Below are positions 14,039 to 22,438 of a DNA stretch of 39,213 bases, in pieces; position 1 is the stretch's first letter, and every line of letters begins with the position of its first letter. The translations under genes were made by a program, and so were the position numbers. Source of the stretch: Candidatus Methylomirabilota bacterium (GTDB lineage: Bacteria > Methylomirabilota > Methylomirabilia > Rokubacteriales > CSP1-6). Location: NCBI GenBank assembly GCA_035709005.1, contig DASTFB010000125.1:1-39213 (forward strand), read 5' to 3'. The notes under the pieces are model-generated. The model searched no databases. It was given only the letters and a program-made list of their open reading frames with translations, and had not been told where the DNA came from.

Positions 14039-15322
14039 TTACTGCTCGTAGGTCGGCGTGTTCTCGTACGACTGCAGCTTGCACGTCTTGGCCGATTCGG
14101 GGTCGCGGACCTTGCCCGGCTCGGCCCAGGAGAGGATCTTGAAGTAGTCCGTCTGGTCGGTGGGTTTGTCGTTGCGCCCGGCCAGGTAGACCGTCTGCTG
14201 CACGTGGTGCGTCTCCGGGTCGATCCAGGCGTCGTGGTGCTGCAGGCGGTCGCGCGCGGACATCCGGTGCCCCTCCAGGGCCTTGATCACCTTGATGTTG
14301 TTCGTGCTCCCGGCCCGCTCGATGGCGCGGACCAGCTCCCACATCGCCATGTAGCCGTTGTAGAAGACGTTCCCGGGAACGTCGATGCGCGTTTCCGGCC
14401 AGCGCTGCTTGTAGCGGCGCACGAGGTCGGTCACGCCGGGCAGCGGGAGCTTGTGATACCACGTCGTGCCGAACACGCCGAACACGGCCTCGATGCCGAG
14501 CCCGTAGACGTCCGGCCAGTCCTGCTGGTTGTTGAGCCACGCCGGCTTCTGGTCGAGGCCCAGCTTGACCACCTCCTGGCGCATGACCTTGAAGTCGTCG
14601 CCGCCCACGGCGGCGGCCACGACGTCGGGCTTGGCCTGCTGGACCTTGAGGAGGATCGGTGAGAAGTCCCGCGTGCCGACGGGCACCAGGATCTCGTCGA
14701 TGATCTGGGCGCCGAACCGGGTGGCGATCGCCCGCGTGGCCTTCGACGTGTTGTGGCCCCAGACGTAGTCGTTGGTGAGCAGCTGCCACCGCTTGCCGAA
14801 GGTGCGCACGGCGTTGTCGGCGGCGGCCAGGGCGAAGTTGGCGCCGCTGCCGTCCCACACGAACTTCACCCGCTTGCAATCCTTCCCGGACTCGGTGGGG
14901 GAGCTGGAGTTGGTGTTGAAGTACACGCAGCCGTACTTCTGCGCGACCTGACCGATGGCGTTGGCCACCCCCGACTGGATGGCCCCCACGAGGAACGCCA
15001 CCTCGTTGCGGGTGATCATGCGCTCGGCCACGCGGGAGCCCGTGGCCGGGGTCGTCTCGGTGTCGGCCGTGATGTACGCGAGCTTGCGGCCGAGCACGCC
15101 GCCTCTGGCGTTGGCCTCCTCGATGGCCATGATGGTGCCGCGCTGCTCGTCCTGGCCGCTGTTGGCGAACTGCCCGCTGGCGTCGTGGGTGAGCCCGATG
15201 AGGATCGGCTTGTCCTTCCTCTGGGCGTAGACGTGGTGGTGCCGCCACGGCCCGAAGAAGGTGGCCCCGCCGACCAGCGCGCCGTTCACCAGCAGGGTGC
15301 GTCGCGAGATGCCGCTCGTCAT
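14039..15322 (-). CDS. Branched-chain amino acid-type substrate-binding protein
   Basis: Periplasmic type 1 binding protein (LivJ/urea/amide class), 427 aa. The leader has a twin-Arg motif SRRTLL (6-11) followed by a moderately hydrophobic stretch and AQA-like cleavage site, suggesting Tat export. The mature part starts PILIGLTHDASGQFANSGQDEQRGTIMAIEEANARGGVLGRK, the classic first lobe, and continues with FLVGAIQSGVANAIGQVAQK and PVGTRDFSPILLKVQQAKPDVV. The ligand is not readable; related proteins bind amino acids, urea, amides or aromatic acids. A GGGAGGG ribosome binding site precedes ATG 15322. The GntR gene lies 40 bp upstream in the same direction. Confidence 0.92.
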   Translation of the reverse strand: MTSGISRRTLLVNGALVGGATFFGPWRHHHVYAQRKDKPILIGLTHDASGQFANSGQDEQRGTIMAIEEANARGGVLGRKLAYITADTETTPATGSRVAERMITRNEVAFLVGAIQSGVANAIGQVAQKYGCVYFNTNSSSPTESGKDCKRVKFVWDGSGANFALAAADNAVRTFGKRWQLLTNDYVWGHNTSKATRAIATRFGAQIIDEILVPVGTRDFSPILLKVQQAKPDVVAAAVGGDDFKVMRQEVVKLGLDQKPAWLNNQQDWPDVYGLGIEAVFGVFGTTWYHKLPLPGVTDLVRRYKQRWPETRIDVPGNVFYNGYMAMWELVRAIERAGSTNNIKVIKALEGHRMSARDRLQHHDAWIDPETHHVQQTVYLAGRNDKPTDQTDYFKILSWAEPGKVRDPESAKTCKLQSYENTPTYEQ

Positions 15323-15362
15323 TGCCGTGCCCTCCCGTGGATCTGCAGGGGTGCGCTCCTTT

Positions 15363-16121
15363 TCAGGTGGTCTCGGCCAGCCGCTCCATCGCGAGGAGGC
15401 GGTGGCGCTCGACGGCGCGCGCAGCCCGGGCCGTGTCGCCGGCCTCCAGCGCGCGCAGGATCTCCTCGTGCTCGGCGAGCGACTCGGCCGCGAAGCCGCC
15501 GCGCCGGGCGTGCATGATCACGCGATAGTACTCGCCGCGATCCCAGACGTTCTGCAGCACCTGGACGACCTGGCGCAGCCCCGAGACCTCCCAGAGCATC
15601 CGGTGAAAGCGGCTGTCGGCGTTCACGGCGCGCCCCGTGTCCCCGGCGCGGCGGGCGGCGACGATCTCGGCCTGGACCTCGCGCAGGCCCTTCAGCGTCA
15701 CGGGGGGGATCTTGCCGTCGGCCTCGCGCAGGCAGAGCGCTTCCAGCGCCGCCATCATGAGGAAGCGCTCGCGGAACTCCTCCCGCGACAGGCCGGACAC
15801 GACCACGTCGCGATGGGGATTGATCCGGACGAAACCCTCGCTCTCCAGGCGGCGCAGCGCCTGCATCACGGGGATCCGACTGATCCCGGCCGCCCGGGCC
15901 ACGGCGGAGGCCACGATGCGCTGCCCGGGCGCCAGCGTGCCCCGGATCAGGGCCGTGCGGATATGCTCGTAGGCGAGCTCTTCGAGCGTCCGGTGCTGCA
16001 GGGGCGCCGCGAAGAGGTTGACCGGGTCGACCGCCCCTCGCGCCCGCCCCCTAGCCCTGGCGGCAGGCCGGGGGCTCCTGGCCGAGCGCGCCCGGGTCCG
16101 GGGGGGCCGGCGTGTTTGCAT
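15363..16121 (-). CDS. GntR family regulator, FCD domain
   Basis: Transcription factor of 252 aa. A winged HTH spans about residues 45-105 (LEELAYEHIRTALIRGTLAPGQRI, GISRIPVMQALRRLESEGFV), and an all-helical FCD ligand-binding domain spans about 120-240 (FRERFLMMAALEALCLREA, NADSRFHRMLWEVSG, EHEEILRALEAGD). The first 40 residues are very Arg/Ala/Pro-rich, unlike the family. The only possible ATG, 16121, directly abuts a palindrome that leaves no room for a normal ribosome binding site, so the true start is uncertain. As first gene of the leftward liv operon it probably controls that operon and itself in response to the imported compound or a product of it. Confidence 0.9.
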   Translation of the reverse strand: MQTRRPPRTRARSARSPRPAARARGRARGAVDPVNLFAAPLQHRTLEELAYEHIRTALIRGTLAPGQRIVASAVARAAGISRIPVMQALRRLESEGFVRINPHRDVVVSGLSREEFRERFLMMAALEALCLREADGKIPPVTLKGLREVQAEIVAARRAGDTGRAVNADSRFHRMLWEVSGLRQVVQVLQNVWDRGEYYRVIMHARRGGFAAESLAEHEEILRALEAGDTARAARAVERHRLLAMERLAETT

Positions 16122-16142
16122 ATTGAATACGCTGTATACAAT
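16122..16142. promoter_or_regulatory. Putative GntR operator palindrome
   Basis: ATTGAATAC-GCT-GTATACAAT is a 9-3-9 inverted repeat with a single mismatch. It is an AT-rich island in a very GC-rich setting, touching the GntR start codon. Its GTATAC/TTGTATAC core resembles known FCD-subfamily GntR sites, so autoregulation is the simplest reading. Binding is inferred. Confidence 0.55.
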
Positions 16143-16214
16143 CGCGGGGTCGGCACGTCAAGAGGGGCCCACGGATCTGCGAGCACGGCCCTCGCCGACG
16201 TCGGTGCCCACGGG

Positions 16215-17135
16215 TCACGACCACTCCGCGGGCGGCCGGTCGAGCGCCGCCCGATCCCAGCGGCCGAGATCCGCCCCCGCCTCGTACACGCTCTGGTAGA
16301 AGTCCAGCACGGCGTCATCGGGCCGGGGCGCCTTGCGCACCGCTTCGTACGGCAGGATGAAATCCGCCATCTCGCGACTGTAGAAGGCGGCCTGGGGCCG
16401 GATCGGCGCCGCCGCGAAGCCCGGGGCCTCGGGCCGCGCGTAGGCGTAGAAGGCGGGCTCGGGCACGGCGCCGCTGCCCGGCCAGAACCCGACGCTGATC
16501 TCCTCGTGGGAGTTGGCCTCGCGGATCACCCACCATTCGGTCTCCGGGTGCTCGGGAGCGCGCCGCCCGTTGAATCGGGTGAGGGCCATGTCGAAGGCGC
16601 CCCAGAAGAAGTGTACCGGGCTGGTCTTGCCGAGAAAGCGCCCCTGGAACCGCTTCATGATCCTGTCGGCGTGCAACAACATCAGGAAGAAGCGGTGGAC
16701 CTGCCCCGCATCGTAGGAGGCGTGGGCGCGATCCTCGAGGAACGGGATCGGATGGTCCACCTCGACCGGCACCGGCCACAGCTTCACGGCGATCCCGAGG
16801 CCGCCGAGGAGCGCCACGTACTCTCGATAGAAGTCCGCGACGGCCTGTGCTCGCAGCGGGAGGGCACGGATCGCTCCCTCGCTCGTCGTCACGACGAGCC
16901 GGTGGTCGATGAAATCGAACTCCACCTCGAAGGCGCCGGCGCCGTGAGGGATCGGGGTCGAGGTCACCCCCCGTGAGGTGACGTACAGGGGGACGTGCCA
17001 CCAGTGGTTCTGCCTGGGCGCCAGGGCCAGCCGCGTCTTCCCCACGATCTGCGCCCACATGTGAAGCGTGTCGTGGGTCTCCCGCCACTCCGCGAGCGGC
17101 AGGCTGGGCCAGTGTTCCGTGCCAGACGAAACCAT
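16215..17135 (-). CDS. DUF5996 family protein
   Basis: Cytoplasmic protein of 306 aa without signal peptide or membrane segment. It matches what I know of DUF5996: WPSLPLAEWRETHDTLHMWAQIVGKTRLALAPRQNHWWHVPLYV near the start, then FDFIDHRLVV and the later FWPGSGAVPEPAFYAYARPEAPGF and FILPYEAVR. Biochemical function is unknown. A GGGAGG ribosome binding site precedes ATG 17135. The gene follows the pirin gene with 13 bp between, so the two are probably co-transcribed. Confidence 0.85.
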   Translation of the reverse strand: MVSSGTEHWPSLPLAEWRETHDTLHMWAQIVGKTRLALAPRQNHWWHVPLYVTSRGVTSTPIPHGAGAFEVEFDFIDHRLVVTTSEGAIRALPLRAQAVADFYREYVALLGGLGIAVKLWPVPVEVDHPIPFLEDRAHASYDAGQVHRFFLMLLHADRIMKRFQGRFLGKTSPVHFFWGAFDMALTRFNGRRAPEHPETEWWVIREANSHEEISVGFWPGSGAVPEPAFYAYARPEAPGFAAAPIRPQAAFYSREMADFILPYEAVRKAPRPDDAVLDFYQSVYEAGADLGRWDRAALDRPPAEWS

Positions 17136-17148
17136 CGCGGCCTCCCGG

Positions 17149-17847
17149 TTACGCCAGGTCGAAGACCAGGATCTCGGACGGGCGCTCCCCGACGAAGGTC
17201 AGGCGCTCCTCGCCGCTGACCGCGGCGCCGTCCCCCTCCCCGAGCCGGGTGCCGCTCACCGAGACCGCCCCGCGGGCGACGTGGATCCAGGCATGACGCC
17301 CTGGCGCCGGTCGCAACTCCCGATGCTCACCGGCGCCGATGAACGCGGCCCAGAGGTCCACGTCCTGGTGGATGTCGAGACTTCCATCCCTGCCCCCTTT
17401 CGAGGCGAGGAGTACGAAGGTCCGGCCTGCCCTGGCCCGATCGAAGGCCTGCTGCGCGTAGGAGGGCTTCAGCCCTCGCTCGCCCGGCACGATCCAGATC
17501 TGCAGGAAGTGCACGGGCTCGACCTTCGAGTGGTTGTACTCGCTGTGGGTGACGCCGGTGCCCGCCCGCATCAACTGGATCTCGCCCGGGCGGATCACGC
17601 CGCCTCCGCCGGAGCTGTCCTGGTGCTCCAGCGCGCCCTCCAGCACATAGGACAGAATCTCCATGTCGCGGTGGCTGTGGGCGCCGAAGCCGGCGCCCGC
17701 CTTGACGCGGTCGTCGTTGATCACCCGCAACGTTCGGAACCCCATGTGCGCGGGGTCATGGTAGTCCCCGAACGAGAAGGTGTGCCGGCTGTCGAGCCAG
17801 CCCCAGTCGGTGCGACCGCGCTCGTCGGCAGATCGAACCTGGATCAT
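17149..17847 (-). CDS. Pirin family protein (bicupin)
   Basis: Cytoplasmic bicupin of 232 aa, like YhaK/pirin proteins, some of which show quercetin dioxygenase activity. The N-terminus has RGRTDWGWLDSRHTFSFGDYHDP. The metal-binding residues are His57 and His59 in FGAHSHRDMEI and His101 and Glu103 in GTGVTHSEYNHS. The C-terminal cupin lacks an obvious metal site, as usual. The ATG at 17847 gives the family start. Operon with the DUF5996 gene. Substrate unknown; a redox or stress role is commonly proposed. Confidence 0.9.
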   Translation of the reverse strand: MIQVRSADERGRTDWGWLDSRHTFSFGDYHDPAHMGFRTLRVINDDRVKAGAGFGAHSHRDMEILSYVLEGALEHQDSSGGGGVIRPGEIQLMRAGTGVTHSEYNHSKVEPVHFLQIWIVPGERGLKPSYAQQAFDRARAGRTFVLLASKGGRDGSLDIHQDVDLWAAFIGAGEHRELRPAPGRHAWIHVARGAVSVSGTRLGEGDGAAVSGEERLTFVGERPSEILVFDLA

Positions 17848-17909
17848 CGTCCTGTCTCGTTCATTGCTTGGATCAGGCACAGGTGATTCAAAGTTCCCTC
17901 CCGCCCAGA

Positions 17910-17957
17910 CTACTGTCGAGGCGGCGTATGCGCAAACGGTAGCTTCGCGTGGCGCGC
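17910..17957 (-). pseudogene. C-terminal stub of a PPOX-class oxidoreductase gene
   Basis: In the 131-bp gap between pirin and livF the minus strand reads ARHAKLPFAHTPPRQ and a TAG stop, bounded upstream by TGA. The intact PPOX-class protein at 29104-29526 ends RYTRLPFVHTPPRQ and stop. The last 42 bases of the two agree at about 32 positions by my alignment. This looks like the tail of a lost paralogue. Confidence 0.5.
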
Positions 17958-17978
17958 TCACCGATGTCGGCGAGCGCC

Positions 17979-18707
17979 TCACCGCGCCCGGGCGAAGTAG
18001 ATCCGCTCCAGCTCCGGATGGTTCAGGATCGCCTCTCCGGTGCCGCTGAGCGTCACCCGGCCCGATTGCAGCACGTAGCCCCGCCGGGCGTGCTTCAGCG
18101 CGCGACGGATGTTCTGGTCGATGAAGATGACCGTCGTGCCGCCGACGTTGATCTCCAGCAGGAACCCCATGAGCATCTCCTGCACCCGGACGGCCAGCCC
18201 CAGGAAGGGCTCGTCCACCATGAGGCAGCGCGGCCGGGACATCAGGGCCCGGGCGATGGAGACGAGCTGCTGCTCGCCGCCCGAGAGGAGCCCGGCGCGG
18301 GCGCGGCGCTTCTCGCGCAGGACGGGGAACCGGGCGTAGAGCCCCTCGAGCGATTCCTCGAGCCGCGCGGCCGGGGCCGGGAGGTAGGCGCCGAGCCTCA
18401 GGTTCTCCTCGACCGTCATGTACGGGAAGAGCCGGCGGCGCTCGAGCACGTGGGCCACGCCGTACGCCGTGATCTCGTGGGGCGAGCGGCCGTCGATGCG
18501 GGTGCCGTCGAAGCGGATCTCTCCCGCCCGCGGGCGGACGAGGCCGGAGATGCTGTTCATCAGCGTGCTCTTCCCCGAGCCGTTGGGGCCGAGCAGGCAC
18601 ACGAGCTCCCCCGCGTCCACGTGTAGATCGACCCCCCACAGGACCTGCAGGTCCCCATAGGCGACCTCCAGCCCCTTCACCTCCAGCAGCGGGCCGGGCT
18701 CAGCCAC
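17979..18707 (-). CDS. livF: Branched-chain amino acid-type ABC ATPase, LivF (second system)
   Basis: ATP-binding subunit of the second liv-type importer, about 242 aa. Walker A is GPNGSGKS, the LivF segment is VAHVLERRRLFPYMTVEENLRLGAY, the signature is LLSGGEQQLVSIARALM, and Walker B is CLMVDEPFLGLA. The switch reads IFIDQN where LivF usually has LVEQN. The start is GTG 18707, overlapping the livG stop by 8 nt; a TTG one codon upstream is also possible. It is last in the seven-gene leftward operon starting with the binding protein at 23745. Confidence 0.92.
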   Translation of the reverse strand: MAEPGPLLEVKGLEVAYGDLQVLWGVDLHVDAGELVCLLGPNGSGKSTLMNSISGLVRPRAGEIRFDGTRIDGRSPHEITAYGVAHVLERRRLFPYMTVEENLRLGAYLPAPAARLEESLEGLYARFPVLREKRRARAGLLSGGEQQLVSIARALMSRPRCLMVDEPFLGLAVRVQEMLMGFLLEINVGGTTVIFIDQNIRRALKHARRGYVLQSGRVTLSGTGEAILNHPELERIYFARAR

Positions 18708-19416
18708 CAAGGTAGGCCTGGATGACGCGCGGGTCGTTGCTCACGGCGGCCGGCGGCCCCTCGGCGATCTTCTCGCCGAGATGCAGGGCCACCACGCGGT
18801 CGGAGAGGGCCATCAGGAAGGGCAGGTCGTGCTCGATGATCATGAGCGTGACGCCCTCCCGCTCGCGCAGGCGCCTGAGGAGCTGGCCCATCTCGTCCAC
18901 CGCGCCGGGATCGACGCCGGCGGTGGGCTCGTCGAGCAGGAGCAGGCGCGGGCGCGTGGCCAGGATCCGCGCCAGCTCGATGCGCCGGCGCTGGCCGGTG
19001 CTGGCGGCGAACGCCTTCTTGTCGGCCTCCCGCTCGAGGCCGACGAGCGCGAGGCAACGCCGGGCCTCCTCGCGCGCGGGGCCCAGCCGAGCCGTCCGGG
19101 CCAGCGCCCCCACCAGCACGTTCTCGACGAAGGTCAGATCGGGAAAGGGCCTGAGCCGCTGGAACGTTCTGCCCAGCCCCCGCGCGCTGACGGCGTGGGG
19201 GCGCTCGCCGGTGATGTCGCTGTCGTCGAAGACGATGCGACCGGCGTCGGGCCGCGTGAAGCCGCTGATGAGGTCGAAGAGCGTGGTCTTCCCGGCGCCG
19301 TTGGGGCCCATGACGCCCACGACCTCGCCGGCCCGCACGCCCAGGCTCACCGCGGAGTTGGCGACGACGCCGCCGTAACGCTTCGTGAGGCCGGCCACCT
19401 CCAGCAGCAGCGCCAT
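18700..19416 (-). CDS. livG: Branched-chain amino acid-type ABC ATPase, LivG (second system)
   Basis: ATP-binding subunit, 238 aa. Walker A is GPNGAGKT. GLGRTFQRLRPFPDLTFVENVLVGAL is the LivG-type segment, Walker B is LLLLDEPTAGVDP, and MIIEHDLPFLMALSDRVV is the LivG hallmark. The signature is the divergent AASTGQRRRIELARILA instead of LSxGxQR. The ATG follows the stop of the DUF3830 gene with no gap, and its stop overlaps livF. The insertion of two enzyme-like genes between livM and livG sets this operon apart from the first. Confidence 0.92.
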   Translation of the reverse strand: MALLLEVAGLTKRYGGVVANSAVSLGVRAGEVVGVMGPNGAGKTTLFDLISGFTRPDAGRIVFDDSDITGERPHAVSARGLGRTFQRLRPFPDLTFVENVLVGALARTARLGPAREEARRCLALVGLEREADKKAFAASTGQRRRIELARILATRPRLLLLDEPTAGVDPGAVDEMGQLLRRLREREGVTLMIIEHDLPFLMALSDRVVALHLGEKIAEGPPAAVSNDPRVIQAYLGG

Positions 19417-19857
19417 CTAGCCGGCCAGGCTCACGCGCACGCGCTCGGCGCCGGTGCGCCAGATGCGGAGCCCGATCGTCTCGAGCGCGGGCAGATCCTC
19501 GGGCAGGAGCCGCGCGACCCAGTTGACCCGGGCCTCGCCGCGCCAGTCCCGCACGATCTCGGCGGCGTAGAAGAGGCCCATGGTCTCGAAGCCGGTGTGG
19601 TCGTACACGCCTTCCCATTCCCGCGCGTAGATGATGTCGCCCGCGCTCACCCGGTTGACCTGGTGCTCCATCGGCGGCTTCGCGGGCAGCGGCAGCGGCA
19701 GGAACACCTCGCGCCCGGCCCAGCGGGCGTGCAGCACCTCCGCCTCGTGGGGCAGCACGGCCAGGATCGCGGCGCAGGTGCGCGGCGCCCGGTCCTCCAG
19801 GAGGGTGGCGCGGACGCGGCCGCCGCGCGCGAACTCGTACACGAGCTGTCGGGCCAT
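19417..19857 (-). CDS. DUF3830 family protein (cyclophilin-like fold)
   Basis: Small cytoplasmic protein of 146 aa. It fits the DUF3830 family, predicted to have a cyclophilin-like fold: VRATLLEDRAPRTCAAILAVLP, LPAKPPMEHQVNRVSAGDIIYA and FYAAEIVRDWRGEARVNWVARL. No enzymatic role is established to my knowledge. Such genes often sit in uptake and catabolic operons for amides or aromatic acids. Its ATG overlaps the SDR stop by one base, and livG begins directly after its stop. The position inside a transporter operon suggests it handles the imported compound. Confidence 0.8.
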   Translation of the reverse strand: MARQLVYEFARGGRVRATLLEDRAPRTCAAILAVLPHEAEVLHARWAGREVFLPLPLPAKPPMEHQVNRVSAGDIIYAREWEGVYDHTGFETMGLFYAAEIVRDWRGEARVNWVARLLPEDLPALETIGLRIWRTGAERVRVSLAG

Positions 19858-20609
19858 CAGAAGCCTCCCGTGACGTTGAGACACTCGCCGGTGATGTAGC
19901 TGGCCGCCGGGCTGGCGAGAAACACGATGGCTGCGGCCACCTCGCTGGGCTCGGCGTAGCGCCCCATGGGCGCGAGGCCTTCCATCCGCTTCCGCTCCGC
20001 CCCCGGCCACACGGCGGCCGCCATGTCCGTGTCGGTCATGCTCGGCGCCACGCAGTTAACGCGGATCCGGTCGGGCAGCAGCTCGCGGGCCCAGTAGCGG
20101 GTGAGCGCGATGAGCCCGCCCTTGGCGGCCGCGTAGTGAGGGCCGATCGTGCCCCCGCGCACGCCGGCGACGGACGAGACGTTGACGATGGCGCTGCCAC
20201 CGGCGGCGCGGAGCAGGGGCAGGCAGGCGCGGGTGGTGAGGAAGGCGCCGGTCAGGTTCACCTCGAGCACCCGCCGCCACGTCTGGAGATCGAGCGTGGC
20301 GGTGCGCGCCACGGCGGTGCTGCCGGCGTTGTTCACGAGGACGTCGAGCCGGCCGTGGCGCCGATCTATTTCCTGGGCCAGCCGCGCCAGATCGGTGTCG
20401 CTGGTCACGTCGGCCCGCGCGGCGTGGGCGGCTCCCGACGACGCCTCGATCTCCCGCACCACCTGCAGCGCCTGCTCGGCGCGGTTCAGGTAGGTCAGGG
20501 TGACGGTCGCCCCCTCGGCGGCGAAGGCGAGCGCCGTCGCCCGGCCGATGCCCCGCGAGCCTCCGGTGACCAGCACGACCTTCCCCGCCAGGCGGCCGGG
20601 CTCAGACAC
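19857..20609 (-). CDS. Short-chain dehydrogenase/reductase
   Basis: Classical SDR of 250 aa, an NAD(P)-dependent alcohol/carbonyl oxidoreductase. The cofactor motif is TGGSRGIG (15-22), NNAG is at 93-96, and the catalytic residues are Ser146, Tyr159 and Lys163 (VSSVAG, HYAAAKGG). The C-terminal ITGECLNVTGGF is typical of the FabG-like group. The start is GTG 20609, overlapping the livM stop by 8 nt. Lying between transport genes, it most likely oxidises or reduces the imported substrate or an intermediate of its breakdown. Substrate not determinable. Confidence 0.92.
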   Translation of the reverse strand: MSEPGRLAGKVVLVTGGSRGIGRATALAFAAEGATVTLTYLNRAEQALQVVREIEASSGAAHAARADVTSDTDLARLAQEIDRRHGRLDVLVNNAGSTAVARTATLDLQTWRRVLEVNLTGAFLTTRACLPLLRAAGGSAIVNVSSVAGVRGGTIGPHYAAAKGGLIALTRYWARELLPDRIRVNCVAPSMTDTDMAAAVWPGAERKRMEGLAPMGRYAEPSEVAAAIVFLASPAASYITGECLNVTGGF

Positions 20610-21561
20610 GCTGGCCCTCGGGCTCGGCGCGGCGGTAGGCCCGGCCGATCAGGCCCATCGGCCGCCAGGCCGACATGATCATGATGAGACAGCCGTAGAT
20701 GATCAGGTCGACGTTCCGCCCGCTCCCCGAGAAGTGCACGCGCGAGAGCTCCGAGATCGGGATGAGGACGGCGGCCCCCAGCACGGGCCCCCAGAGGGTG
20801 CCGATACCCCCGAAGATCGGGATCAGCGCGATGAGCACCGAGAGCGAGAGCGGCAGCACGCTGGGCGGATCGATGAAGAGGACGAACTGCGCGTAGAACG
20901 TGCCGACCATGGCGCTCAGCGCGCCGCTGATCGCGATGGCGATGAGCTTGTAGCGCCGGATGTCGATGGCCAGGCTCATGGCCGCGGTCTCGTCCTCGCG
21001 GATCGCCTTCAGGCAGTAGCCGAGCTTCGAGCGCTCGACGACTGCGGCGACGGCGAGCGCGACCGCCAGCATCCCCAGGGCGATGTAGTAGTAGGGGGCC
21101 TTCGACTCGTGGAACTGGAAGGCGGCCAGCGACGAGGGCAAGATCGGGAGCTGCAGGCCGAGCCCGCTGCCCACCGCCTCCCAGCCGCTGAAGATGACGG
21201 CGATGCTCTCGGCCAGCACGGCGGTGGCGATGACGAAGTAGTGGCCGCGGAGGCGGAAGCACGGAAAGCCGATGAGCACGGCCACGGCCGCCCCCACCAC
21301 CATGCCGGCGATGAGGCCGAGCCAGGGATTGAGGCCCAGGCGCAGGAAGACCAGCGTGGAGGTGTAGGCGCCGAGCCCGAAGAAGATCGAATGGCCGATC
21401 GACACCTGGCCCGCGTAACCCCCGAGGATGTTCCACGCCGTCCCGAGCGTGGCGTACATGGCGATCACGATGAGGACCCGGAGGGTGAACGGGTCCGTCA
21501 CCCAGGCCGGCACGGCCAGGACGGCGGCGGAGACGACGAGCCCGGCCGCCGCGCGCGTCAC
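20602..21561 (-). CDS. livM: Branched-chain amino acid-type ABC permease, LivM (second system)
   Basis: Inner-membrane permease of 319 aa. Hallmarks are MYATLGTAWNILGGYAGQVSIGHSIFFGLGAY, FRLRGHYFVIATAVLAESIAVIF, the coupling loop SKLGYCLKAIREDETAAMSLAI, and IPIFGGIGTLWGPVLGAAVLIP. The start is GTG 21561, overlapping the livH stop as GTGA. No anomalies. Confidence 0.93.
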   Translation of the reverse strand: MTRAAAGLVVSAAVLAVPAWVTDPFTLRVLIVIAMYATLGTAWNILGGYAGQVSIGHSIFFGLGAYTSTLVFLRLGLNPWLGLIAGMVVGAAVAVLIGFPCFRLRGHYFVIATAVLAESIAVIFSGWEAVGSGLGLQLPILPSSLAAFQFHESKAPYYYIALGMLAVALAVAAVVERSKLGYCLKAIREDETAAMSLAIDIRRYKLIAIAISGALSAMVGTFYAQFVLFIDPPSVLPLSLSVLIALIPIFGGIGTLWGPVLGAAVLIPISELSRVHFSGSGRNVDLIIYGCLIMIMSAWRPMGLIGRAYRRAEPEGQRV

Positions 21562-22427
21562 CAGCGGCCCAGCAGCCCGGCAGGACGCAGCACGACGACC
21601 AGGAGGTAGATCCCGTAGACGAACACGTACTTGTAGAGCGAGGTCACGAAGTACCCCGCCGCGACCTCGACGACGCCGATGGTGATGCCCGCCACGAAGG
21701 CCCCGCCGATGCTGCCGAAGCCGCCCAGGGCCACGGTGGCGAAGGCGACCAGCGCGAACACGGCCCCGACCCGCGGGACGATGTAGTAGTGGGTGGCGAG
21801 CAGCGTCCCGGCGACCCCGACGCACGCCGCGCCGATGCCCCAGGCCAGGCCGTAGATGCGCTCGGTGTTGATGCCGAGCAGGGCGGCTGCGTCCCTGTCC
21901 TGCGCGGTGGCGCGCAGGGCCCGGCCCAGCGTCGTCCGCTCGAGCAAGAGCCAGAGCGCGAGCATCCCGGCGAGCGCCCCGAGCGCCGAGGCGAGCTGCG
22001 GCAGGCTCACCACGATCCGGCCCAGGACGAGGCGCCCCGAGACCGCGGAGGCTCCCACCGCGTGGTAGTCGGCGCCCCACACGAACTGCGCCGTGCCCTG
22101 CAGGGCGATCATCAGGCCGAAGGTCGCGAAGATCTGCGCGTGGCCGGGCCCGCGCATGACCCGGCGGATCAGCGTGGAATACGTCAGCCGGCCGATGGCG
22201 AAGAGCAGCAGCACGGTCAGCGGCAGCGCCGCCAGCGGGTCGATGCCGCCCCGAGCGTACAGGAAGAAGGTGGCGTACATCGCCAGCATCAGGAACTCGC
22301 CGTGGGCGAAGTTGACGATGTTCATGACGCCGTAGATGAGGGTCAGACCGCTGGCGATCAGGCTCAGCGTGAATCCGATGAGGAGACCGTTGATGAGGAC
22401 CTGGAGCAGGATCTCGGTCGGCGTCAC
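21558..22427 (-). CDS. livH: Branched-chain amino acid-type ABC permease, LivH (second system)
   Basis: Inner-membrane permease of 289 aa. The N-terminal LINGLLIGFTLSLIASGLTLIYGVMNIVNFAHGEFLMLAMY carries the NFAHG hallmark. RTTLGRALRATAQDRDAAALLGIN is the coupling loop and ALGGFGSIGGAFVAGITIGVVE the conserved C-terminal segment. The start is GTG 22427. A 58-bp gap with a strong hairpin separates it from the upstream binding-protein gene. Confidence 0.93.
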   Translation of the reverse strand: MTPTEILLQVLINGLLIGFTLSLIASGLTLIYGVMNIVNFAHGEFLMLAMYATFFLYARGGIDPLAALPLTVLLLFAIGRLTYSTLIRRVMRGPGHAQIFATFGLMIALQGTAQFVWGADYHAVGASAVSGRLVLGRIVVSLPQLASALGALAGMLALWLLLERTTLGRALRATAQDRDAAALLGINTERIYGLAWGIGAACVGVAGTLLATHYYIVPRVGAVFALVAFATVALGGFGSIGGAFVAGITIGVVEVAAGYFVTSLYKYVFVYGIYLLVVVLRPAGLLGRW

Positions 22428-22438
22428 GGACGAGGACC

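Noticed and set aside
13059-15248. Upstream extension of the livM frame to more than 1000 codons
   Set aside because: The extra sequence lies in another frame over livH and the binding-protein gene and is low-complexity Arg/Gly/Ala; livM starts at 13058.
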